Shown here: positions 1 to 5,747 of the stretch, one piece after another
How the letters are laid out: each line of letters opens with the position of its first letter
Position numbering within the stretch: the stretch's first letter is position 1
Assembly: GCA_944372745.1 (NCBI GenBank)
Contig: CALWAB010000076.1
Location: 1 to 8,185 of the forward strand
Origin: an uncultured Clostridia bacterium
Lineage (GTDB): Bacteria; Bacillota; Clostridia; Christensenellales; UBA1242
Direction of reading: 5' to 3'
Length of the DNA: 8,185 bases
Made by a program: the position numbers and the translations under genes
The notes under the pieces: generated by a model
What the model was told of the DNA's origin: nothing
Seen by the model: the letters and a program-made list of their open reading frames with translations, nothing else
Databases searched by the model: none

Positions 1-447
1 GAATGATGTTAAAATGACTTTATAGCAAACTGCATTAAAAATATAAGAAACTCAATGTAGTTGGTGATGTAATTTCATTATTGAATATTTAAAGCGAATT
101 TTTAATGTTTTAATAAATTATGTTCGCCTTGGCATAATTTTAATTTCTGCCATAATTAATTTGAATTAGCATAGCAATGTGATATAATAGACAATAAATA
201 TACTTTTTATATAAATTTTATTAATAAGTATAATTACCATTATATCTTTAATTGCAATAATTGCTTTTTCATTCGTCACACCTAATAAAATTTAAAATTT
301 AATTTGCTAAATATAGTTTGATTTATAAATATATGTAAATATAAAAAATTGTTTATCATTATAATGCAAAATGTATTTTCACACATAAACTTGCCCTTTT
401 ACACTGCTTAACCAATAAATATAGATTTTATATCACAATAAACCTAA
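1..447. other. AT-rich intergenic region, no gene seen
   Basis: About 450 bases of very AT-rich DNA with stops in all frames at short intervals. I see no open frame preceded by a ribosome site, no tRNA- or rRNA-like sequence and no strong G+C hairpin. The only less AT-rich patch is around 121-150. It may be the downstream region of a gene outside the window plus promoter DNA for the kinase gene that follows. Confidence 0.5.
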
Positions 448-476
448 TTTAAAAAAATATTTCAATCTTTTATAAT
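448..476 (+). promoter_or_regulatory. sigma-A-type promoter for the zeta-like kinase gene
   Basis: A perfect -10 hexamer TATAAT at 471-476 is preceded, after a 17-nt spacer, by TTTAAA at 448-453 (4 of 6 matches to TTGACA). Transcription would start near 483. That is only a few bases before the ATG at 489, which has no ribosome site, but about 54 nt before the ATG at 537, which has one. The promoter therefore supports the later start. The region is AT-rich, so chance matches are possible. Confidence 0.5.
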
Positions 477-525
477 TAAACAATAATAATGTTTAATGCA
501 CAAAACAAGCACAAAAGCATCAAAA

Positions 526-531
526 AAGGAG
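526..531 (+). promoter_or_regulatory. ribosome binding site deciding the kinase start
   Basis: AAGGAG at 526-531 lies 5 nt before the ATG at 537 and 8 nt before the ATG at 540. The in-frame ATG at 489 lies upstream of this site and has no such motif, so translation most likely begins at 537 or 540. Confidence 0.7.
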
Positions 532-536
532 TTTTA

Positions 537-1100
537 ATGATGAATTTTATACCTTATACCTACAAAGAGAGTTTACAAACACTAATTGAAATGAGTGAAA
601 TAACACCTAGGAAAGACCAAATTTGTTACATATTTGCTGGTCCAAATGGGAGTGGTAAAAGTACATTAATCACAAATCTATATAAAAATAACAAATTAAA
701 TTGCACATACATAAATGCGGACATAATCAAATACAAGGGCAAAAATTTGACCGACCAAGATGCAATGGAAAAAGCAACTAGTCAAGTTCGTGATTTCATA
801 GAAAATGGTTATACATTTTGTTATGAAACGGTACTTTCGCACCCTAGCAAGATAGATTTAATAAAGGTGGCTTATGACAATGGCTATAAGATTATAAGCA
901 CTTTAGTCTACACTAATTCGCCACAAATAAATTGTGCAAGAGTATTGCTTCGCTTTAAGCAAGGCGGGCACAATGTGCCACAAGACAAAATTATAAGCAG
1001 ATACTACCGCTCTCTAGAGAACTTTAAGGCACTTGAGAAAATTTCAAATGAAGTACACACTTTTGACAATTCTCAAGAAATCAAATTCACCAAGTCGTAA
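537..1100 (+). CDS. Zeta-toxin-like P-loop kinase (COG4185 type)
   Basis: A 187-residue cytoplasmic protein from the start chosen here (the frame stays open to an ATG at 489). The Walker A loop GPNGSGKST is at residues 35-43. Family hallmarks follow in the usual order: NAD near 60-62, YET at 96-98, GGHNVP at 143-148, RYYRSLEN at 155-162 and a late DNS at 177-179. This order matches zeta-toxin-like ATP-dependent kinases annotated as COG4185 ATPases. Classical zeta/PezT toxins phosphorylate UDP-N-acetylglucosamine, but the substrate of this short branch is not generally known, so toxicity is inference. It has its own promoter and no small antitoxin gene on either side. The protein ends about 8 residues after the DNS motif, which seems short and may reflect loss of the C-terminal tail. 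No transmembrane segment is seen. The family call is fairly secure; the role is not. Confidence 0.8.
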   Translation: MMNFIPYTYKESLQTLIEMSEITPRKDQICYIFAGPNGSGKSTLITNLYKNNKLNCTYINADIIKYKGKNLTDQDAMEKATSQVRDFIENGYTFCYETVLSHPSKIDLIKVAYDNGYKIISTLVYTNSPQINCARVLLRFKQGGHNVPQDKIISRYYRSLENFKALEKISNEVHTFDNSQEIKFTKS

Positions 1101-1210
1101 ATACAAAGGCACGACCGCCGTGGACATTAAAGCCCATTTAAATACGATTTATGCTTTCTTCAAGTGATACACAATGCTATTACCTCAATTAAAATGATAA
1201 CAATCACTTC

Positions 1211-1249
1211 TTCATCCCTATAAGAACATTGTCCTACACCTATGGTCTT
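1211..1249. repeat. Degenerate third copy of the structured intergenic repeat
   Basis: TTCATCCC at 1211-1218 followed by TATAA matches the repeat at 5428-5440. GTCCTACACCTATGGTCTT at 1231-1249 matches 5586-5604 at 18 of 19 positions. Most of the first hairpin is missing, and the second is reduced to about 5 imperfect base pairs (TAGGA against TTCTTA on the minus strand). It lies about 110 bases after the kinase stop codon. It looks like an old, decayed copy of the element found twice between 5420 and 5610. Confidence 0.6.
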
Positions 1250-1264
1250 AAGTATTAACAATAA

Positions 1265-1312
1265 AAAAAGCACAGATTCAGTGCTAACCCCTACACTGAA
1301 TTTGTGCTTTTT
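1265..1312. terminator. Bidirectional intrinsic terminator
   Basis: A 19-bp stem (arms 1265-1283 and 1294-1312) with a single G.U wobble closes a 10-nt loop CTAACCCCTA at 1284-1293. The outer arms are A5 and T5, with more A upstream (from 1263). RNA from either strand therefore ends in a U-run after a strong hairpin. It sits in the convergent gap between the kinase gene (+) and the surface protein gene (-), so it can stop both transcripts. Confidence 0.85.
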
Positions 1313-1321
1313 ATATAATCA

Positions 1322-1355
1322 ACTTATTGCTTGCTAACCCCTACTAGCAATAAGT
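1322..1355. repeat. Second hairpin with the same loop as the terminator
   Basis: Arms ACTTATTGCT (1322-1331) and AGCAATAAGT (1346-1355) form a perfect 10-bp stem. Inside it, after a T-T mismatch and a G-C pair, is the loop CTAACCCCTA (1334-1343), identical to the loop of the neighbouring terminator. The shared word GCTAACCCCTAC occurs at 1283-1294 and 1333-1344, exactly 50 bases apart. There is no U-tract on either side, so this is not a standard terminator. Function unknown. Confidence 0.7.
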
Positions 1356-1424
1356 CAATTAACTCTAGATTTTGTATTCATTATTATCCCTTGTTCTTAT
1401 TCAATAGCATTATATTCTGTATCA

Positions 1425-4400
1425 CTATATAACTAATGAATTATTGAAGTCATTACCTGTGCCTGATATTGTTATCGATTGGTCGGCAGTCGAATCAGCG
1501 TCGGCAGTCATAAATGTGTAAGAATTATTGACTACTGCACCTGTACCGCTAAATGATATATTGTACATATATGGCTTAGATACTATGATTGTGTATGTGA
1601 CATTTTTTGCCAATTCTAATGTCACAGTTTGTGAACTATTGACTACTATCTGTGTCATACTCGTATAATTGTTCTCTACTCCATTCAATAGGTATATTAT
1701 TATTCCTTTTGAATTTTGTACATTTAGCGTTATATTGATATTGATTGTGCTTGTGTTCTTACTCCACACTGCATACAGTATTGTACTTGTACTAAATGGA
1801 TAGGTTTGCCCTGCTGTGTACTCTGCACTTGTTGCTCCACTATTTGTACTCCAACCTAGGAATGTATAATTCGGTCGACTAAATGCGTTTTGTGCAAGCT
1901 GAATTTGTGCATTTGTGGTATTTGCACTCGCTGTGCCGGTTGCGGTCAAATATGCTGTGCCTTGAGTACTTGCAGTACTTCCACTGCCATTATTCCCATT
2001 GTATGAGATTGTAACAGTGTATCGCACTATCGCGTAATATGTTTCTCCACCACTTATTGTGACGCTTGCTCCAGCATTTACACTAGAGGTCGTGCTAGTC
2101 GGTGTGGTTGTCCACCCCACCGCTGTTTGTCCACTACTTGTGGTAATGCTGGGAGCATTTATTTGACCGCTTGTCGCATTATTATAAATTGTTACGCTTA
2201 CAGGCTGTGCCGATGTCGTATTTATTTGATAGAAATTTGCTGTAATCTCTTTGCTAAAGATTGCATACAATGTTGTTGCTCGCCCCGGCATACTGAATGA
2301 TGATAGCCCTGTTGTAGCATTTGGGTTATCGTTCCAGCCGACAAATGTCCAGCCTGATTTGGTGGCTGTTGGGCTAAGGTCGACATTCGCCCCTTCCTGC
2401 ACCATTTGACTTTGAGCCGTTGTACTACCCCCATTTGTTGTAGCATCATAAGTTAAGGTAAAACCTGCTAATGCAGTTGTACCACCCACATTAAATGATT
2501 GTTGTATATTATTGAGTGTTAATACTACTTGATTACCACTAACTGTATATGAATAATCACAATAATTAGGTATACTCCCACTTGTCGCACTTGTACCTAT
2601 TGTTATATCCGTACCACCTATATTGAGTGTAAAATTGTATGTATCAGTATTTACACCATTGTATGTTATTTCTACTGTCCCATTAGAAGATGTATCATTC
2701 TTTAGCACATTCTTGCCTTGTGATTGGAAAACAGTTTGTGCAATATTATTTGATGTGGGTGTTATGGTAACTTCCCCTGTCGTATCGCCAGCAGATACAC
2801 TTGCAAGCAAATTGCTTGCAAGTGATTTCAGATTTAGATGGAGCGCAACTCGCACGCCGTAAGTATAGTCAACATTATAGTTGCTATTGTGAGCACCCGA
2901 GTTGAGGATACCGCGCGCGCCACCAGTACTACCTGAATAGCCGGAACGCAGCCACACCCAGGAACCGTTCGTCGTATCACCCCAAGCTCTATCATAACCA
3001 TTTAGCTCCCACAAGCCTGTTCGCCCATCTTCTCCACTTGTCACATTTCTTAAGGTCGCAGATGCACTTGTGCTGCTTGACACATAGGAAACACCTTCTC
3101 TTTCATCAAAAGCTCTTCCTGTATCTTGTATTGTTGTATATTCTCCTGCATACCCTGTATGCAGTACTTCAAAGGCACTTGGCACCCATAGTTTATCTGT
3201 GTACGCACTTATTATATCCCCTTGCCATTGCCTATCACTTGTTTTACTAACGCTTAAACCGTCTAACCCATTTTCTAGATTATAGTAACTATTATTTTGC
3301 CCATATCCGCTTGTTCCCAGTGCATAATCACCATTTTCACTCGCTCCACTATTACTAGCTGTACCATTGTAATATTGGTTATCATCATTTGCAGAAGTTT
3401 GATAGGCACTACTTTGCCACAAGCCCGGTATATCGCTAGGTGCCACTACATATTGGTCTAATTGACTGTAGGTGTCAGTCATTGTTTGATAGGTTGGCAA
3501 TACTGCTTGGTCTCTTATTTCACTTTGGCTATAATTGCCTTCGTATCTATATATCCCACTTGTCCAACTTGGATTAAACCTATGCGTCATATATTGGTCT
3601 ACCATATACAAGGTCAATATGTCTTCATTGGCACTTGTACTACGATATACCACTTGCCAATATTGTGCTGCCGCATCATCTACATTATTCTCGGGGTTAC
3701 TTGCTGTATCTAATAATTTTAATACTATTTGTGCATTACCTTTTGCGGTGTCTGCCCAACTGCTTTGGTCACCATATTGTCCAAAGTCTTTTGCGGATAA
3801 GTATGTAACACTGCTTCCGCTTGTTGGGGCTGTTTTACTTCCCCACACTGATGAACTATTTACCGCATTTAACAGTTCCATTAATACATCGGCATTGACA
3901 CCACTTACGGTATACAATGGCTTTGTGCCGTCATTTATTGTATGTGTACTTTCATCTACGCTTCCACCTATCACGGTCATAGGTGCATTAGCGTAATATG
4001 TCCCATCGGTACTTGTCCAACCTGCTTGTGTCATATTACTTCTACTTTGTAATATTGGTTGGAGTGCCAAGATAAACATTGTCACAAATGCCAAAAACCA
4101 CATCACTATTTGTAGTGTGTCGGTTCTATAGGTATGCCCTTGTATTACTGCTTTACCTTGTTTATGTCGATTATATGCTCTCATTACTTTGCCGTCCTTT
4201 TCTCTACGCTGGACGCCTGCATTATAATCTCTTGTATTTCGCGTATCTTGTCTTTTATTCTCTAGAAAGTCGCTTACTACTTCTTTACGCGCCACCATTT
4301 GTATTCGGCTTTTGCTTTTACAATTATTCATAGCATTGCCATTTTGTATATAACAGTTTTCTTCTGCCTGTATTTGCATTGCTATACATTGCTGATTATT

Positions 4401-4484
4401 ATCTTCAATGCATTTCATTACTTCGGTAGCGTTTGGTGCTTTTGTCGCACAAGTGTTTACACTATTTTCCTTTTGCGACTGCAC
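1425..4484 (-). CDS. Large membrane-anchored surface protein, DUF6273-like plus InlB-type repeats; poly-G phase-variable
   Basis: A 1019-codon frame counted from a GTG at 4484, which has no ribosome site; the frame stays open up to 4544. The likely true start is the ATG at 4572, which has a good ribosome site but is out of frame by one base across a 14-G run. Residues 1-120 are charged and Cys-containing (probably cytoplasmic). One transmembrane helix at about 123-146 gives type II (outside C-terminus) topology. Residues about 155-555 resemble DUF6273 proteins: YWQVVYRST near 275, then WVWLRSGYSGS and YGVRVALHLNL at 509-551. Three Flg_new/Listeria-Bacteroides-type repeats follow at about 674-745, 746-822 and 823-909, marked by GWTFVGW, YAIFSK and YTFLGW...LYAVWSK. 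A Thr/Ser/Asn-rich tail of 110 residues has no LPXTG motif. It is probably an adhesin-like exposed protein; the ligand is unknown. It is monocistronic, with its own promoter and terminator. Confidence 0.85.
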   Translation of the reverse strand: MQSQKENSVNTCATKAPNATEVMKCIEDNNQQCIAMQIQAEENCYIQNGNAMNNCKSKSRIQMVARKEVVSDFLENKRQDTRNTRDYNAGVQRREKDGKVMRAYNRHKQGKAVIQGHTYRTDTLQIVMWFLAFVTMFILALQPILQSRSNMTQAGWTSTDGTYYANAPMTVIGGSVDESTHTINDGTKPLYTVSGVNADVLMELLNAVNSSSVWGSKTAPTSGSSVTYLSAKDFGQYGDQSSWADTAKGNAQIVLKLLDTASNPENNVDDAAAQYWQVVYRSTSANEDILTLYMVDQYMTHRFNPSWTSGIYRYEGNYSQSEIRDQAVLPTYQTMTDTYSQLDQYVVAPSDIPGLWQSSAYQTSANDDNQYYNGTASNSGASENGDYALGTSGYGQNNSYYNLENGLDGLSVSKTSDRQWQGDIISAYTDKLWVPSAFEVLHTGYAGEYTTIQDTGRAFDEREGVSYVSSSTSASATLRNVTSGEDGRTGLWELNGYDRAWGDTTNGSWVWLRSGYSGSTGGARGILNSGAHNSNYNVDYTYGVRVALHLNLKSLASNLLASVSAGDTTGEVTITPTSNNIAQTVFQSQGKNVLKNDTSSNGTVEITYNGVNTDTYNFTLNIGGTDITIGTSATSGSIPNYCDYSYTVSGNQVVLTLNNIQQSFNVGGTTALAGFTLTYDATTNGGSTTAQSQMVQEGANVDLSPTATKSGWTFVGWNDNPNATTGLSSFSMPGRATTLYAIFSKEITANFYQINTTSAQPVSVTIYNNATSGQINAPSITTSSGQTAVGWTTTPTSTTSSVNAGASVTISGGETYYAIVRYTVTISYNGNNGSGSTASTQGTAYLTATGTASANTTNAQIQLAQNAFSRPNYTFLGWSTNSGATSAEYTAGQTYPFSTSTILYAVWSKNTSTININITLNVQNSKGIIIYLLNGVENNYTSMTQIVVNSSQTVTLELAKNVTYTIIVSKPYMYNISFSGTGAVVNNSYTFMTADADSTADQSITISGTGNDFNNSLVI

Positions 4485-4506
4485 TACATTTAAATTGTTT
4501 GTATTT

Positions 4507-4535
4507 GGGGTAGTCCTTTGACTACTTTCTACCCC
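4507..4535 (-). promoter_or_regulatory. Competing 5' hairpins overlapping the G-run
   Basis: On the minus strand GTAGTC-AAAG-GACTAC (4525 down to 4510) is a perfect 6-bp hairpin just after the G-run. Alternatively the last four G plus TAG (4535 down to 4529) pair with CTACCCC (4513 down to 4507), giving a 7-bp stem. The two folds are mutually exclusive and lie within the first codons of the mRNA. They may affect slippage or early translation; this is inference from pairing only. Confidence 0.4.
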
Positions 4536-4572
4536 CCCCCCCCCCTACTTTCTTAAATTTCTTAATCATCAT
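4522..4572 (-). CDS. Out-of-frame start segment of the surface protein gene (OFF-state reading)
   Basis: The ATG at 4572-4570 (a second follows at 4569) has a well-placed ribosome site. It reads MMIKKFKKVGGGGGRK and stops at TAG 4524-4522. The nine codons before the G-run encode a basic start, as expected for the N-terminus of a membrane protein. With 14 G this frame misses the 1019-codon frame. With 13 or 16 G the reading would be MMIKKFKKV, four or five Gly, VESSQRTTPNTNNLNV, then straight into the long frame at 4484 (29 or 30 added residues, no intervening stop). With 15 G it would stop at once at TAG. I take this as the true 5' end of the gene captured in an OFF phase, not a separate peptide gene. 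Confidence 0.75.
   Translation of the reverse strand: MMIKKFKKVGGGGGRK
4532..4545 (-). repeat. 14-base poly-G tract (contingency locus)
   Basis: An uninterrupted run of 14 C on the plus strand (14 G in the coding strand), flanked by GTA before and TAG after. Such long G runs in AT-rich genomes slip readily during replication. Here the run sits between the ribosome site/ATG and the rest of the reading frame, so its length modulo 3 decides whether the surface protein is made: ON when it leaves remainder 1, OFF at 14 or 15. Sequencing miscount of the run is the main alternative. Confidence 0.9.
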
Positions 4573-4579
4573 CTTTTCG

Positions 4580-4586
4580 CTCCTTT
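4580..4586 (-). promoter_or_regulatory. Ribosome binding site of the phase-variable gene
   Basis: AAAGGAG at 4586 down to 4580, with a 7-nt spacer to the ATG at 4572. This is close to ideal. There is no comparable motif before the GTG at 4484, where the upstream bases are CAATTTAAATGTA. The site therefore places the genuine start on the far side of the G-run. Confidence 0.8.
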
Positions 4587-4596
4587 CTCACTTATA

Positions 4597-4624
4597 TATT
4601 TATGCAAATATACTTTTTTGTCAA
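4597..4624 (-). promoter_or_regulatory. Candidate promoter of the surface protein gene
   Basis: A perfect -35 TTGACA (minus strand, 4624 down to 4619) is followed, after 16 nt, by the weak -10 TAAATA (4602 down to 4597). Transcription would start near 4590, just before the ribosome site, giving a very short leader. The -35 is convincing; the -10 is a choice among several A/T hexamers. Confidence 0.45.
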
Positions 4625-4812
4625 AATATTTATTTACACAAGTTATTTTATAATTTAGTATATCACAATCACTATAATTAATACAACTATTTTATTAATG
4701 CATTTAAAATTAATTACAAATTATAAGTAATATAGCATTATATATTAACTTAGTTTCCACAAAAACACCAAAATTAAACAATAAATAAGAATCATTTTAT
4801 CTTATTATGGTA
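4625..4812. other. AT-rich gap between the surface protein promoter and the ATPase gene
   Basis: Very AT-rich with no open frame. Downstream of the ATPase stop there is only a weak all-A/T inverted repeat (AATAAGA 4784-4790 with TCTTATT 4800-4806), without a G+C stem. I cannot call a definite terminator for the transporter transcript. Confidence 0.4.
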
Positions 4813-5370
4813 TTATATTCTCAATATTTTAGTAGCTAAATCTTCAAAATCATTAAAATCGTGCGTCACGCACAAGGTCAAGCGTGGTTTTTCCTTTAAT
4901 TCCGTTTTGATATTTTCAAGACATATATTTTTATTTTCGCTATCTAGGCTTTTAGTTGGTTCGTCTAACAGCAATACTTCCGCTTCATAATGCAAGGCTC
5001 GAATAAGTGACACGCGTCTTGCTATGCCACCCGAAAGTTCATTGGGCTTTAAATTTAAACTATCTACAATGTCAAATTTTTCAGCCCATTTGATTATTTG
5101 TTCCTTTTCGACTTTCAATGTGAGCATTAAATTTTCAAGCACTGTCAAACTCTCAAGCAACACATCGTCTTGAAACATATACGACACGCTATTTACGCCT
5201 TCCACTTGTCCTTCATAATCGGTCAAGTTTGCAATAATATTTAATAGCGTTGTTTTCCCCACTCCGCTTTTGCCTAATATGACGACAAAGTCATTATCAT
5301 TGCACTCAAAACTGAAATCTTTAAAGATGACTTTATCACCGAATTTCTTATTTATATTTCTTAATTTCAT
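4813..5370 (-). CDS. ABC transporter ATP-binding protein, SsuB/TauB-like (short)
   Basis: The energy-coupling subunit of the importer whose permease and binding lipoprotein are encoded just upstream; it binds the cytoplasmic face of the permease. Of its 185 residues, Walker A GKSGVGKT is at 33-40, the Q-loop Gln is at 67, the ABC signature LSGGIARR is at 112-119, Walker B LLLDEP is at 133-138, the D-loop SLD is at 141-143 and the switch His is at 170 (CVTHD). All catalytic motifs are intact. It ends only 15 residues after the switch His, whereas SsuB/TauB proteins are usually about 240 or more residues, so the C-terminal segment is missing. A GAGG ribosome site (5380 down to 5377) lies 6 nt before the ATG at 5370. 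Substrate is not deducible. It is separated from the permease gene by 377 bp of structured repeats, unusual within such operons. Confidence 0.88.
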   Translation of the reverse strand: MKLRNINKKFGDKVIFKDFSFECNDNDFVVILGKSGVGKTTLLNIIANLTDYEGQVEGVNSVSYMFQDDVLLESLTVLENLMLTLKVEKEQIIKWAEKFDIVDSLNLKPNELSGGIARRVSLIRALHYEAEVLLLDEPTKSLDSENKNICLENIKTELKEKPRLTLCVTHDFNDFEDLATKILRI

Positions 5371-5419
5371 TTATTACCTCTTGAGAGTTTAATTTATCTA
5401 AAGTCGTATACTTACTATT

Positions 5420-5480
5420 TAGGGGATTTCATCCCCTATAACCCTAGAGGTGGGATGCCCCACCATGGCGTGGTCTTTGG
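5420..5480. repeat. Structured intergenic repeat, copy A
   Basis: Hairpin 1: TAGGGGAT (5420-5427), loop TTC, ATCCCCTA (5431-5438), 8 bp. Hairpin 2: GGTGGG (5449-5454), loop ATGC, CCCACC (5459-5464), 6 bp. Between them is AACCCTAG, and afterwards comes a TGGTCTTTGG-type tail. The same order of blocks is seen in copy B. Orientation is arbitrary. Confidence 0.75.
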
Positions 5481-5542
5481 TTTGTACTAGTACTTACTTG
5501 GTAGATTCTTGCTAAGCGGTGAACACTACCGTACGCTAGCTT

Positions 5543-5605
5543 CTAGGGGATTTCCCATCCCCTAGAACCCTAGTGGCAGGACAGTGTCCTGCACCTATGG
5601 TCTTG
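5543..5605. repeat. Structured intergenic repeat, copy B
   Basis: Hairpin 1: CTAGGGGAT (5543-5551), loop TTCCC, ATCCCCTAG (5557-5565), 9 bp. Hairpin 2: GCAGGAC (5576-5582), loop AGT, GTCCTGC (5586-5592), 7 bp. The linker GAACCCTAG and the tail CACCTATGGTCTTGG correspond to copy A. Hairpin 2 has a different sequence from copy A but is again fully paired, so both arms changed together. Confidence 0.75.
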
Positions 5606-5611
5606 GAAAGT

Positions 5612-5633
5612 GGTACTAGCCAAACCTAGTACC
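5612..5633. repeat. Inverted repeat GGTACTAG / CTAGTACC
   Basis: GGTACTAG at 5612-5619 and CTAGTACC at 5626-5633 form a perfect 8-bp stem around CCAAAC. Together with GTACTAGTAC at 5484-5493, it brackets repeat copy B with the same TACTAG word. It may be an edge of the repeated element. Confidence 0.55.
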
Positions 5634-5654
5634 TAAAATCTTAAAAATATATTT

Positions 5655-5678
5655 CTTAGTGCGTTATCACGCACTAAG
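5655..5678 (-). terminator. 10-bp hairpin, possible terminator or attenuator after the permease gene
   Basis: CTTAGTGCGT (5655-5664) and ACGCACTAAG (5669-5678) form a perfect 10-bp stem with a 4-nt loop. Further A/T pairing outside (AAATATA 5645-5651 with TATATTT 5679-5685) is separated by a TTT bulge. On the minus strand the hairpin is followed by AAATATATTTTT, a mediocre U-tract. It could reduce read-through from permease to ATPase. Terminator function is uncertain; the hairpin itself is clear. Confidence 0.45.
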
Positions 5679-5747
5679 TATATTTATTTAGTACTAAAAC
5701 TATGCTATAGTACTCAACCTAAACCACGGCAGTGTACCATCACACAC

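Larger units (their letters stand above)
5371..5747. other. Structured repeat island between permease and ATPase genes
   Basis: 377 bp without a gene; open frames are 16 codons or fewer. It is richer in G+C than other spacers and packed with inverted repeats: two copies of a double-hairpin repeat (5420-5480, 5543-5605), the palindrome GTACTAGTAC at 5484-5493, an 8-bp hairpin at 5612-5633 and a 10-bp hairpin at 5655-5678. It lies inside what should be a single minus-strand operon and looks like inserted or expanded repeat DNA. Confidence 0.7.

Noticed and set aside
489..536. Upstream ATG adding 16 residues to the kinase
   Set aside because: No ribosome site, and it lies about 6 nt after the predicted transcription start; the ribosome site at 526-531 serves the ATG at 537 or 540.
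1283..1344. Integron attC sites
   Set aside because: The repeated GCTAACC word does not fit the RYYYAAC/GTTRRRY core pair, and there is no integrase or cassette structure.
1265..1355. CRISPR-like array (short repeat recurring at 50-bp distance)
   Set aside because: Only two copies of a 12-mer, and each is the loop of a hairpin; there is no longer repeat, spacer pattern or cas gene.
2222..4493. Several open frames of 64-153 codons on either strand (for example 3535-3996 +, 4079-4333 +, 2222-2449 -)
   Set aside because: They lie antisense or in another frame inside the surface protein gene, have no good ribosome sites, and are explained by its repetitive Thr/Ser/Asn-rich codon content.
4861..4873. 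Palindrome GTGCGTCACGCAC inside the ATPase gene, sharing its arms with the hairpin at 5655-5678
   Set aside because: It is explained by the conserved CVTHD coding sequence; the shared hexamer arms are probably chance.
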